The translations under genes were made by a program, and so were the position numbers. 64,000 nt of DNA, from the NCBI GenBank assembly GCA_036023115.1, contig JAYKKT010000091.1, positions 33,479,001-33,543,000 on the forward strand, in the 5' to 3' direction. The notes beneath the pieces are model-generated. The model ran no database searches. It was given only the letters and a program-made list of their open reading frames with translations, and was not told the origin of the DNA. The number at the start of each line of letters is the position of its first letter. Position 1 is the first letter of the stretch. The DNA comes from Brasenia schreberi. Its lineage: Eukaryota > Streptophyta > Magnoliopsida > Nymphaeales > Cabombaceae. Below, in pieces: positions 12,041 to 21,849 of the stretch.

Positions 12041-12756
12041 ACACGTGATGGAGTAAGATATTAAGAAAATATTTTGTTTAATATTTGCTGTCCTGTAGAA
12101 GAATATTGGAACCAATGCAATATACTCATGTGAAAAGATTTGTTCTCCATATTGTATCTAGGTTTTGAATAAGATGAAAACAATAAAAGGAAGGTTTAAA
12201 GATCTTTCTGTCAAGTATGTATATTAGTAAAGGCAAAACTATTGCAAATTTTGTGTACCATCAGTAAACACTAAGCAGGGTTTTCACCAAAGAGCATAAG
12301 GTTGCGAAAATAGAAAAGACCAAGTGATCTTCCTCCAAGTGGAAGAAAGAATAGGTTGCATTTGATTTGAACAAGCCAATATACTTCAGAGGTTTCAGAT
12401 TTAGATGCAACCATTGAATAATACAATTGTTAATCATATCCTGTTTTGGTTATGATAAACCGCCTAAGCGGGTCGGATTATCATATTTTAAAACTATGTA
12501 ACTTGATACATTCTTAACGAAAAGTCCTGGTCTTTGACACAAATCACAAAGCCTTCAATGGTGGCCGCCATGCATAATTAACCACCATACATGGTCATAA
12601 AAGACTGTTAAACGTTATGTTCATTAAGCTTATCTTTGCATATCAGCATAACTACGTTGGCGATTAATTGAATTTATCATGAAAATGGTACGAGAGTTAT
12701 ATAAATAACTCAACCTTCTTTTCAAAGAAGATAGAACCTCCTTCGCTATGAATTAC

Positions 12757-12850
12757 AATGGGCAATAGCTCACCTGGTTAGGGGGTCGACTCACAATTTG
12801 AAGGCCATGAGTTCCATCCCTGGGGCGTGCATCTAGCTCCAGACTCCCCA
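12757..12850 (+). repeat. tRNA-like SINE fragment
   Basis: A-box-like tagctcacctggttaggg at 12766-12783 and B-box-like gagttccatccctggg at 12809-12824, then gcgtgc. The spacing fits a tRNA-derived Pol III promoter. The downstream region repeats tccatccctgg once more near 12853. Confidence 0.5.
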
Positions 12851-12899
12851 TCTAGTTCCATCCCTGGGCCATGAGTTCCTCCTTCGCTAATATCACTTA

Positions 12900-14500
12900 G
12901 TACTTCATCCAGTGTTTTATTCATTAAAATAGGACAACAATGGAAGAGAAGATCGACATATTGCGACAGCAGCTTTTAAGATGCCATGATTAAATCCCGT
13001 TGGAACTTGAAATGCTTTTCAGGATTGATACGTATTTATGCATGTATTTATGTGTGTGATATTGAACTTCCAAAATCTATATAATTTTCATCAAAATTAT
13101 ATTTAAGAATTTAATCAAAGATATCTTTAATATTAAAAATGTTATCAGGGTCGGAATTCAAGAATGGGGCCAGGTATAAGTATACCCATCTTGGATGTGT
13201 GCCATTGCCATCCTAACCAATGTCACTTCGTGTTGGAAAAATGCTTAGTTCTAGTGTTGGAGTGACGAAGTTTAATTAACAGGAATTCATTTTATCCATT
13301 AATTTTCTTCTTTCCTTTTTGTCTTTTCAAAATTATATAGCTAGATATTTTTGAAATTAACAAAATTTAAATTTTAATCTACTGTGGCTTTTCCCCTTCA
13401 AAAGATCTCCATTCGAGGTTATGGCATGGATGTCTAATTGGTATATACAGAAAATGTAATTCCAAGGTGGGAAATTTAAACATAGAATTTTGAAGAATTG
13501 AGAATTGAACCTATTACTGTTAAAGAGAATTTCAAACATGCGAGTTCAAGGTAAATGGTAAAAGTGTGGCATGATTTTTTTTCCCTTTAAATCTGCACCT
13601 ATCTACGTACCCATTTATGTCAAGAATCTTAGTTTGTTTTTTTTCTTCAGTTTCAAGTAATGAGAGCGCATTAAGCTTGCTCACTGAATTCCCAAACAAA
13701 CAAATTTCTCATAATCTTGTAATACACTCTTAAACAGAAGTGGATCTACTTCATTTTTCTCATCTTCTTTGTACAGAAGCTTCAACTTTTCGCGATGGAA
13801 GAACTGAGGACAAAAGAAAAGTAGTCAACCAAGGAGTTTGAGTGTTGATCTGGCTTGAATTTGTCATATGAAGAGTTTTCTTTTGTATTTATCTCTTGTC
13901 GAAGGGATGTGCATAGGAGTTAGGGTTTTCTTTTACCATGGAGAGATTCTGAGGTCATTGTATTGAACTTCACTCATCTTCAACACAGTGGCAAATCTTC
14001 CTGGTAGTCTTTTTTGGTTAGGCATCTCTGTCCGAACTACGTAAAACCATTGTTTTTCTCTTTATTTTCTTGTTTGTGTATCATTTTCTGGGAAGCAATT
14101 TCATGATCGTGGGCGTTGTTTTTATGCACAATATTAAGGAAGGAGAACGCAAATCAAGTAACAACCCAGGAGCTGTAAGTAGTAAGTAATTCAAGTAAAA
14201 GAACGGTCATGGGAGCTGCAATAAAGCAGGTGAGGCTATAAACGGATCCCTTGAGGAAGACTGCAGCTGCAGCTGCATCCATTTTGGAATCAATAGATTT
14301 ACATTGATTATTAGTTCATCACCGAGTTGAAGGGTCTGTGCAGGAACAAGCAGTGCACTACCAGTATGAGTTCATGCCCATGCCACGATGACCAAAATGG
14401 AGATCAGAGACAAAATTGACAAAAAACTTCTCCAAAAGAGGACTATCTGTGTGCGTGTGCGTGCTTACGTAAATTAAAACGCTCATCGTCCGAAAGCAAT
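12900..14500. other. Intergenic, no gene recognised
   Basis: AT-rich DNA between members 1 and 2 of the orphan family. No coding similarity or clear transposon ends are seen. Confidence 0.4.
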
Positions 14501-14779
14501 TGATAAACAGTCAAAACTCGATCATGCCTTGCCTTCATCAAAAAATAAGATTGAGGGAAAAAGTCACACTCAAACTGCCATGGTCATGAAATAGCTATCA
14601 CGTATCTTTCTCACCAAAGAAAAATAAAAATGCTCACCCTTTTGATATTACATTAAAGTTGAAGGAAACCAACGAGTCCCTTCAAGGAGTACAAGACGCT
14701 GCTTTATTTTGTTCTGTATATGACTAACACTTCAGGTCAATTATATATGGAGGTGGCTGATTTAGTACTCATATGCAAA

Positions 14780-15364
14780 CTAATACCAACCTTGAGGCCA
14801 TCTGCCTTTGGGATCCATCCTAGGAATTTTGATCCACTTCTTAGGATGGCTTGCGCCTGTTTCTTCTGTCTTTTCCTTCTTTCCTGCAAATAGCCTCAGT
14901 AAATACGGTTTTTCAGCTTCAGCTGTCTCCTCCTCTTCTGCAGGCTTGGGGGCCACAGAGTCCCCGGCTTGCTCGGCCTCAGCGACTTTATCTTTAGCAA
15001 CTTTTATGGGCTCTGGTTGAATGTTGTTGGCAAGAAGATTAGAGATGCCTTCCAACAAGTCGTTTAAGGGCAAGGAAGACGGGTGTTCGGAGTCGAGGAT
15101 GACTGGTTTCATTTGGTTATTGGGTGGCATTGAGGGGAATAATGCGTTTTGTAGTGCAGAGGATTCCTGATGTGAGAGAAGGAAAGGGTTTTGTGTTACA
15201 TGGGCTTGCTCATCTACCGAGGGGAGGAGGAAGGGGTTGTGTGATGCATGGGACTCCTCTACTGAGGGGAGCAAGAACGGGTTCTGTGGTGAATGGAAGT
15301 CCTCTATTGACGGGAGAAGGAAGGTGTTCTGCTGTGCAGGAGACTTCGCTGTCTGTTCTTTCAT
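14780..15364 (-). CDS. Orphan tandem family, member 2 (194 aa), probably intact
   Basis: Function not recognised. True ATG at 15364, uninterrupted to the stop at 14780. Residues 13-84 are about five tandem 12-16-residue repeats with core NPFLLPSVEE (NTFLLPSIED, NPFLLPSVEE, NPFLLPSVDE, NPFLLSHQES, NALFPSM). A Pro/Leu segment follows, then an acidic Ala/Glu stretch (about 127-151), a basic amphipathic motif YLLRLFAGKKEKTEE (154-168), and the tail KKWIKIPRMDPKGRWPQGWY (175-194). The protein has no signal peptide or membrane helix. The start is supported by a purine-rich leader and a TATA box about 85 bp upstream, both conserved in member 3. Of the three it looks the most likely to be functional. 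A variable body with an invariant short basic C-terminus is the layout of leaderless plant peptide precursors, but that is only a hypothesis. Confidence 0.65.
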   Translation of the reverse strand: MKEQTAKSPAQQNTFLLPSIEDFHSPQNPFLLPSVEESHASHNPFLLPSVDEQAHVTQNPFLLSHQESSALQNALFPSMPPNNQMKPVILDSEHPSSLPLNDLLEGISNLLANNIQPEPIKVAKDKVAEAEQAGDSVAPKPAEEEETAEAEKPYLLRLFAGKKEKTEETGASHPKKWIKIPRMDPKGRWPQGWY

Positions 15365-15444
15365 CTCTCTCTCTCTTGCTCTGTGTTTTCATCTCTCTCT
15401 TGCTGTGTGTATGTGATCTATGGAAAGTTCTTGAGGATTTAAAG

Positions 15445-15452
15445 TATTTATA
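15445..15452 (-). promoter_or_regulatory. TATA box of orphan member 2
   Basis: TATAAATA on the minus strand, about 85 bp before the ATG, inside a block alignable with the region upstream of member 3 (cattataaatac versus cgttataaatgc). Confidence 0.6.
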
Positions 15453-15535
15453 ATGAATAGAAGTGGACATGCATGATGAGAAAGCCTGGATTTTGAAGAA
15501 AACTGAAAGGGAATGTTCTTGGGAGAAAAATTTTA

Positions 15536-15605
15536 GTTGCAGGGAACATGCTGCGTGGATCTGGATACCGATGAACTTTATTGACTTTGACTACCTAGAG
15601 AAACT
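15536..15605. promoter_or_regulatory. Conserved upstream block with paired W-box cores (member 2)
   Basis: A stretch of over 40 bp ending ctacctagagaaact is identical upstream of members 2 and 3, and contains ttgactttgact, two TTGAC W-box cores, about 130 bp upstream of the TATA box. A 4-bp length difference beside it argues against conserved coding sequence. Confidence 0.55.
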
Positions 15606-16134
15606 AGTGGAAGATCCCTTAAGTAGTGCTCTTGACGAAGAAGAATTTTTAAGATTTGAATAACAGTAGATTATTGTGTGAAGTGGTCTTTTATCATAAA
15701 TGAGAAATTGGTTCTCAAACGCAACCCTACCACAGATACACACACATGAAGTTATTCTTTTACGCGTTTATAAATTAGTCGTCGTGTATTTTGATAAAAA
15801 AAACCGAGTGCTGATTCTTACGTTTCAAGGCGTGTCAAATTCATTAATTAGTTGGTTTCAGTATGCCAGTAGCTAAAGATGGTCGACTTGATCTCGTGGG
15901 GTCTCCCCTCTCTCTATATATATAGAGAATAGTTCATGTGAACATAAATTTATGCTTAAACATGTTTAAGAATTTGAATGGCTTGATTATCAAGGTTAAA
16001 ATTATTATTTTGAAAAATATTTTATAGTTTTTGCACGTACAATAAGTACCTTTTGTACTATTTACTTTTTAACGTAAAATCTCAACTATTGATGTTAAAA
16101 GTAGAATTACATGATCACATGAACTAATTTCTCT

Positions 16135-16437
16135 TTATATATACACATTCATTCTCTCTGATAGAATGCCGGAATTTGGCCATGTTTTCCTTTCTTTTTT
16201 TCCTTTTGAGTTCCGAAGGTAATAATACATCAGTTGTTCTGTATCATCGTTACATCTTGTGTAGTAGCCTCCCTGATATGTATCAACCGAACATAGTGTT
16301 ATGGCATCTTGAACCTTAGCGGGTAAGAAGGTGCGGAACTCCTGATCTATAAGAACAAAGAAACGATAAGAAAGGCATTGTTTGTTAGTTAGAGCCAGAC
16401 GTTCCACCAAGTTGATGTATTCAACGGCATTACTCAC
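16135..16437 (-). pseudogene. Possible SIN3-like paired amphipathic helix fragment
   Basis: The open frame contains AVEYINLVERLALTNKQCLS followed by EFRTFLPAKVQDAI. This loosely resembles the start and end of a PAH domain (Sin3 co-repressor, usually A-x-x-Y/F-V-x-x-V/I-K near the start and F-x-x-F-L-P near the end) with the middle missing. The rest of the frame is low-information. Nothing around it completes a gene. It could be an exon remnant or a chance frame. Confidence 0.25.
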
Positions 16438-16937
16438 TTCGGGGCACTACAGAAGATGGCATTTGGCCATTTTTTACGACGTCTGCAAATTCTTTTACTC
16501 GACGAGGAAGAGCCATGTATGAGAGGATTGACAATAGTCTTAAGAGACGACGAATTGATTAACGGAGACCACCTCAATTAGATTGGGTTAAAGAATATAT
16601 CGATGGGATATCTCGAGGCCACCTTGCCATTGCAGGAACAGGTAGTTTAGTGTCACTTTATGTGATCTAGGGACCATGTACAGTGATTTTTGCCCTATAA
16701 TTGTGTAATTAGGTCCCTAGGTAGAAACACCTTGACAACTTTAGTGTAAACAAGAGGCATCCTTTGCTTTAGTACTAAATAAGAGTTTCGCTATAAGTGT
16801 GTCGCGAGTCACAACTTACATTGCTTTCTCAAAATTTTCCTAATTATTCTCAATCAACTGTCTCCAGTCATAAGTTTTAAGCTTTCGCTAAATTACTATC
16901 TTCTTCGTGAGAGGCTTGTTTGATCGGGTTCAACCAA

Positions 16938-16993
16938 ACACCAATCACGAGTTCTAAGTCAATCAAACACCAATCACGAGTTCTAAGTCAGTG
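16938..16993. repeat. Short tandem repeat of 28 bp, two units
   Basis: caaacaccaatcacgagttc followed by taagtcaa or taagtcag occurs twice head to tail. It lies in a stretch (16680-17060) that reads like an old LTR remnant, but no ends are defined. Confidence 0.6.
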
Positions 16994-17079
16994 GTTGATT
17001 ACAATATCGAGATGTGACAACTTTAGTATAAAAGTAAATTGAGGGTAGACCTTTGACGCACACCCTTCATGGTCGAGAA

Positions 17080-17660
17080 CTGGCGGTCTCTGGTTCTGCC
17101 ACAATCGGAAACAGGAACTGAACCGCACTGCAATTATGTTGGTTTTGGGTCCGGTTCCAACTTTACTGGTCCAGGGTCTGATTACGAACGGAGTTCTGGT
17201 TTAAGGTAGGGGTCCGATTTAGTTTCAAAATGTTCTCTCTCTCTCTCTCTCTCTCCGGTTCAGCCACTTTCTCGATCTCCTTCTCTCACACGCTGTCACT
17301 ATGGGGGAGTAGTAGTAGTACCTATACATGTCCGTTTTTTTTTATTTTGAAACATATAAATACCCTTTCTAGAATCGAATTTCTCAGCAACTACAATGGT
17401 AGAGAGAACCTTACAGTATTGAAAAAAATATATAAAGTTATTTACTCGAGGTTTTAAACCGTCGATTTTGGTTTCAATTTTTTGGACACCATTAACTGTA
17501 ACTGATCTGAGGGGTTTCTGACTCTGATTATGATTCCGGAACCGATTCAACCGGTTCTGATTATACCCACAATGTAGTTTCTGTTCAAACTGCTCCGCCA
17601 ATTACGAATCGATCCTGTTTAGCAATACCAACTATACATAACCGATTCAACTGGAGAGAG
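17080..17660. repeat. GGTTC/GAACC-rich dispersed repeat, copy 2, with (CT)n tract
   Basis: Words such as ggttccaac, ggttcagcc and gaaccgattcaacc occur on both strands, and a (CT)n run lies at about 17235-17255. No gene recognised. Confidence 0.45.
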
Positions 17661-18529
17661 AGATTGATGTTGTGAGCAAACGGGGTATTACTCAATTTGC
17701 AAAGAACGCAACAACTTGGAAACGAGAGGTCACAAAATGAGGATAATTTATAGGGGAGACGAGGAGGAGATGCTTTGTCAAGAGAACACGCAGGTAAATA
17801 TGGTTTGGTAACGCAACAAAGAAGCTAGTGATGATGCAAGCCATCTCTTGTGAAACCGGATTAACCGGGTGCTGGATCGTGATCCGGCACGATCTACATG
17901 TTTGATCGGCCTGAAAAAAAATCGGCATCTCACCGGTGGATCGGTCGATTGAATAGGTCAATCGAGAGATGCTGAACTAGCCGGTGAGATAATTTTAGGT
18001 TATTGTTTAATTTTTAAAAAATTAATAAATTTAATTAGTAATTTTCAATATGTTTTTAAAGTTGTTTTAAGAGTTACCTGAATGAAATCTGTTGAAGCGG
18101 CCTGTGATACTTCTTAGAGTACGTGATATACATTTTAAAAACTTTATGAAAAATAGTATTGAAGTTTCTGCTTCCGGTTGGAACAGTAGGGTCTGATCTG
18201 GAGCATCTTTTGCTTTGGGTTATGTTTCAAGTCAGTTTTAGGATTACTGTTTGTACATCTATTTTACTATTCATATATCTTTTTCTTTCGGTTGGTACGT
18301 TGTGAATGGCGTGAAATCTCTTTATGGATTCAGACATGTACCCTTTTCTATAGAATCCAATATGAGTCGATCTAATTTGCCTTGGTGGAGAAAGTCGACC
18401 TGTAGAAGTTCGCCTCCTAAAGTTGATGGCCCTGCTTTCTCCTTCACAGTTGACTGATCACGACCCAAGGAAATGGAGCTGCTCAAGAATGAATCAATAT
18501 GGCTAAGGGAATGTTGGGAGGTCAATTGC

Positions 18530-18533
<4 letters not shown>

Positions 18534-18579
<46 letters not shown>
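18534..18579. repeat. (GA)n microsatellite
   Basis: About 23 GA dinucleotides, located in the 3' flank of orphan member 3. Confidence 0.95.
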
Positions 18580-18581
<2 letters not shown>

Positions 18582-18867
18582 CATGGTCATAAACTAAAAA
18601 AAGAAAATTACACTCTTAATATTCCGACCCTTTATTTAGCATCTAAATTCTAATTATGGTAAACTCAAAAATATGGATACTGTCATGCTTCACGTTACAG
18701 CCCCCCCCTCACTTTCTAGAAGAAAATGAAACCCTCATCCATGGTATGTTACAGCAGAGTTGCAGGAAATCATTGAGTCTCTTCAGGGAAGAAAATGAAG
18801 CTCGGCTTTTATTTAGTTCTATACATGACTGACAGTAGAGACGGAATTTTCGTCAAGATAAGTCAAA

Positions 18868-19185
18868 CTAAAACCAACCTTCAGGCCTCCGGCCCTTTGG
18901 ATCCATCTTTGGAATTCTGATCCACTTGTTACGCTTGCTTGCATCTGTCTTTTCCCTCTTCCCTGCAAATAGCCTCAAGAAATACGATCTCCGATGTTCA
19001 GTTGTCTTCCCCTCATCTTCTGCAGTCTTAGGGGCCACGGAGTCCTCGCCTTGCTCGATGCCATCTACTTTATCGGTTACGGAATCTGGTGGATGGTTGT
19101 TGGCTATAATATCGGATATGCCTTCCGAGAAGGCGCTTAAAGGCATGGAAGAAGGCTGCTGGGGATCGAGGATGACTGGTTCCAT
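18868..19185 (-). CDS. Orphan tandem family, member 3, N-terminally decayed
   Basis: The conserved C-terminal half is open: MEPVILDPQQPSSMPL, an acidic stretch, YFLRLFAGKREKTDAS, and the tail NKWIRIPKMDPKGRRPEGWF. The first in-frame ATG is at 19185, giving about 105 residues. The upstream region aligns with the repeat-coding part of member 2 in a different frame, but the equivalent of its ATG is lost, a TAG replaces the codon before the first NPFLLPS repeat, and a frameshift separates the repeats from the C-terminal half. The frame can be followed upstream to 19479, but that stretch begins at TTG and crosses the TATA box, so it is not coding. The gene is either a pseudogene or has been shortened to its C-terminal half. 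Promoter and 3' flank are still alignable with member 2. Confidence 0.5.
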   Translation of the reverse strand: MEPVILDPQQPSSMPLSAFSEGISDIIANNHPPDSVTDKVDGIEQGEDSVAPKTAEDEGKTTEHRRSYFLRLFAGKREKTDASKRNKWIRIPKMDPKGRRPEGWF

Positions 19186-19424
19186 TTGGTTGGTGGGTGC
19201 TACTGATGGGAAGAATGCTTCTCTCAGTGCAGAGGATTCTTCTTCAGGGAAGGAATGGCTTTTCCGGTAAATAGGAATTCCCCTACTGAGGGGGCAATGA
19301 TGGGGTCCTGTTGTGAATGGAACTCCTCTACTGAAGGTAGCAGAAACGGGTTCTACTGTGCAGGAGACTCCCCTCCCTCTCTCTCTCTCTACGTGATCTT
19401 TGAGGAATTCTCGAGGATTTAGTG

Positions 19425-19432
19425 CATTTATA
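19425..19432 (-). promoter_or_regulatory. TATA box of orphan member 3
   Basis: TATAAATG on the minus strand within a block matching the member 2 promoter; paired W-box cores (ttgactttgact) lie at about 19557-19568, again about 130 bp upstream. Confidence 0.5.
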
Positions 19433-19890
19433 ACGAATAGAAGTGAACATGCAAATGAAAGCCTAGATTTAGAAGACAATTTGGAAGAAGGATTTACATT
19501 GGAGAACGAATTTTAGTTGCAGGTGACATGCTGCATCTGGATACCGATGAACTTTATTGACTTTGACTACCTAGAGAAACTCCTACTCCATCTCTCGAGG
19601 AGTAGTATTATTGAAGAAGAAAGATGACTGAAGGTTGAATTTGAATAATACTGGATGAGTGCGGAAGTAGCTCTCATCCCAAACGAGAATTTAGGTCACA
19701 CACACAGGCCCTTCACACAAACACGTACATGTACGGACCATCTTTTGTTTGCACTATTTGCAAAACTCACTGATTGTGATGATTATATATATCAGGTTTC
19801 TACGTGTTCTGTAACATGTACCTAAGTTTCCAAAGGACGCAAGTACCACAAGATGGCAGACATGATCTTATATAATAAGGTACACGTCTT

Positions 19891-19938
<48 letters not shown>
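19891..19938. repeat. (TA)n microsatellite
   Basis: About 24 TA dinucleotides with one interruption near the start (tatatacatata). Confidence 0.95.
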
Positions 19939-19939
<1 letters not shown>

Positions 19940-20380
19940 CTTAGTATGTATGTCATAATATATACTTATGGTATCCTTAAAAAATCTCATTTATCCATGT
20001 TTTGAGATGGATAAATGAGTTCAAAAGTGAAACTACCACATGTATACTAATCATACTTTTTTCACAACGAAAGTATATAATGTAGCAAGTATATTAGACT
20101 TGCCACACACACACACATGTGTGTGTGGGTATATATAAACACATATGGGGATACTAGCATACTCCAAAGGCTAGCTGTTGGATCGTTTTTGATGGAAAAT
20201 CTCGATAACATAAACAAGGCTCCATTCTTTCTACGTGATAAGGCCCCCATGTAAAAAGGATGATGCCTTGCTGGCTTCGTATGGGTTACTCATAAATGGT
20301 GATCTAGCGATCGTCCTTAGGAGTAGGTACTTTTAGAAGATGATATGCAAGTGTACTTAATTTTTTTTTATATAAATATA

Positions 20381-20385
<5 letters not shown>

Positions 20386-20415
<30 letters not shown>
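20386..20415. repeat. (TA)n microsatellite
   Basis: Short TA run in AT-rich DNA. Confidence 0.9.
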
Positions 20416-20419
<4 letters not shown>

Positions 20420-20931
20420 GCTAATTGCATTACATTCTATCATACCCAAACAAATCACTATCATCTAATTTGAAATATATAAATGTTTGAGATTTGAATT
20501 TAAAAAAAAAAAGCTTGTTTTTTATAAAACATAATTTGTAAAGTATAAATATAAATATACTTTTTGCTTTTTAAAGATAAAAAAAGCTTGTTTTTGATAA
20601 AATATAATTTGTAAAGCTTGAGTTTAGAAGAAGAAGAAGAAGAAGGAATGCGAAAACAATTGCTAAATAGATTGCTATCCTTCCACTTGTTTACATACCA
20701 AGAAGGCCATTAACCGAGCCAGAGTCATCTTGGTTTAAATTTGAAGGAGGGTCCGTCAAAGCAACCGTCCCATTCCGCATTGTGTCTACACCCAAGAGAT
20801 TTTCAATTGCAATGAATTTGACGGACGCAGAAAGACATGTTTGAACGTACGTTGGAAGTATGAAAATTCGAAGCAATCAATGTTGAGCCATCTTGGGCTA
20901 GCCTTCGGCAAATGATCTTGGTGATCAAAAA

Positions 20932-21840
20932 GTACTACAAGAAAAATGGGTTTTAGTGACAAAATTTCAAACCGATGAAAAAAAGATAGCGAGAAAACAA
21001 ATTCTTCTCACTAGTTGAATAGAATCTGAAAGATTAGTGACAACATAATGGTTGTCATTGGAATTGTCACTAAATCTTTCACTCCAAAATATTATGTCGC
21101 TGAAAATGATATGTTTAAGTCACAAGAGTTGTTTTGTCATCACTAACTAATATGTTGTTGATATGATACTTTCACTAAAATAATTTAGTGTAGTGAAAAT
21201 TGTGTATTGTCGCAAAAATATATATACCTATTTTGACAATGCATCCGTGATATCTCAATAACCTGTTTGCATTATAATGCAGGTATTTTGCAGAACTATA
21301 TGACTATCAATCAATATGTATTGTACAAAATAGTACATATGTATACATAATATCCGAATATAACATACCAATAGATAATATTTAAAATACATGATTTGCA
21401 ATCATCAAGTCCAACTGCTTCTGGAATGAAGGTTCCAAATTGATGGTTTTGGTACTTTTAAAAAAAAGGTTTTTCTTATAAATTTTATTTTAATAAAATT
21501 ACTGGTTCCGGGCTCAAACTAGAACCTCGTCGGAACTGGTGGTTCCAGAATTATAACCGGGACCAGCCCTGGGCTGGTTCGGTTATGATTCCAGGTTCCG
21601 GGCTAACCAGAACTGGATAAGTCTAACCGGTGACTCTCGGATATTGGCACTGATAACTATTTATGTGGCGACAATAGAATGTCGTCATAAAAAAACTATT
21701 TATACATAATGACAACAGAGTATTGTAACTGCACACAGTTTACATATAGTCACAACCTAAGTTTCGTCCTTGAAAATTAGCACATTAGGGACACATAGCT
21801 ATTGACACTAACTACTTGCAACTTTTAATATAATTTTTAT
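20932..21840. mobile_element. CACTA-like (En/Spm) transposon end, possible remnant
   Basis: The sequence gtactacaagaaaaatggg at 20932 matches the common plant CACTA terminus cactacaagaaaa except for the first base. It is followed by many short subterminal words in both orientations (ttagtgacaa, ttgtcactaa, gttgtcattg, tgtcgtcat, gacaacag). The opposite terminus was not found, so the right end is arbitrary. A GGTTCC-rich repeat (21425-21640) interrupts it. Confidence 0.45.
21425..21640. repeat. GGTTC/GAACC-rich dispersed repeat, copy 3
   Basis: Contains ggttccaaattg, ctggttccgggctc, ggtggttccag and ggttccgggctaacc. It lies inside the CACTA-like remnant. Confidence 0.45.
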
Positions 21841-21849
21841 TTTTTATTT

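Noticed and set aside
15463..15663. Plus-strand frame with FIDFDYLEKL, shared with the region upstream of member 3
   Set aside because: The shared DNA differs by a 4-bp indel that would shift the frame, and it coincides with the promoter of member 2.
16900..17000. CRISPR-like repeats
   Set aside because: Only two adjacent 28-bp units without spacers, in a plant nuclear genome.
16680..17060. Possible solo LTR
   Set aside because: LTR-like texture, but no TG/CA ends or target duplication could be defined.
19186..19479. N-terminal extension of orphan member 3
   Set aside because: Begins with TTG and runs across the TATA box, so it cannot be in the transcript.
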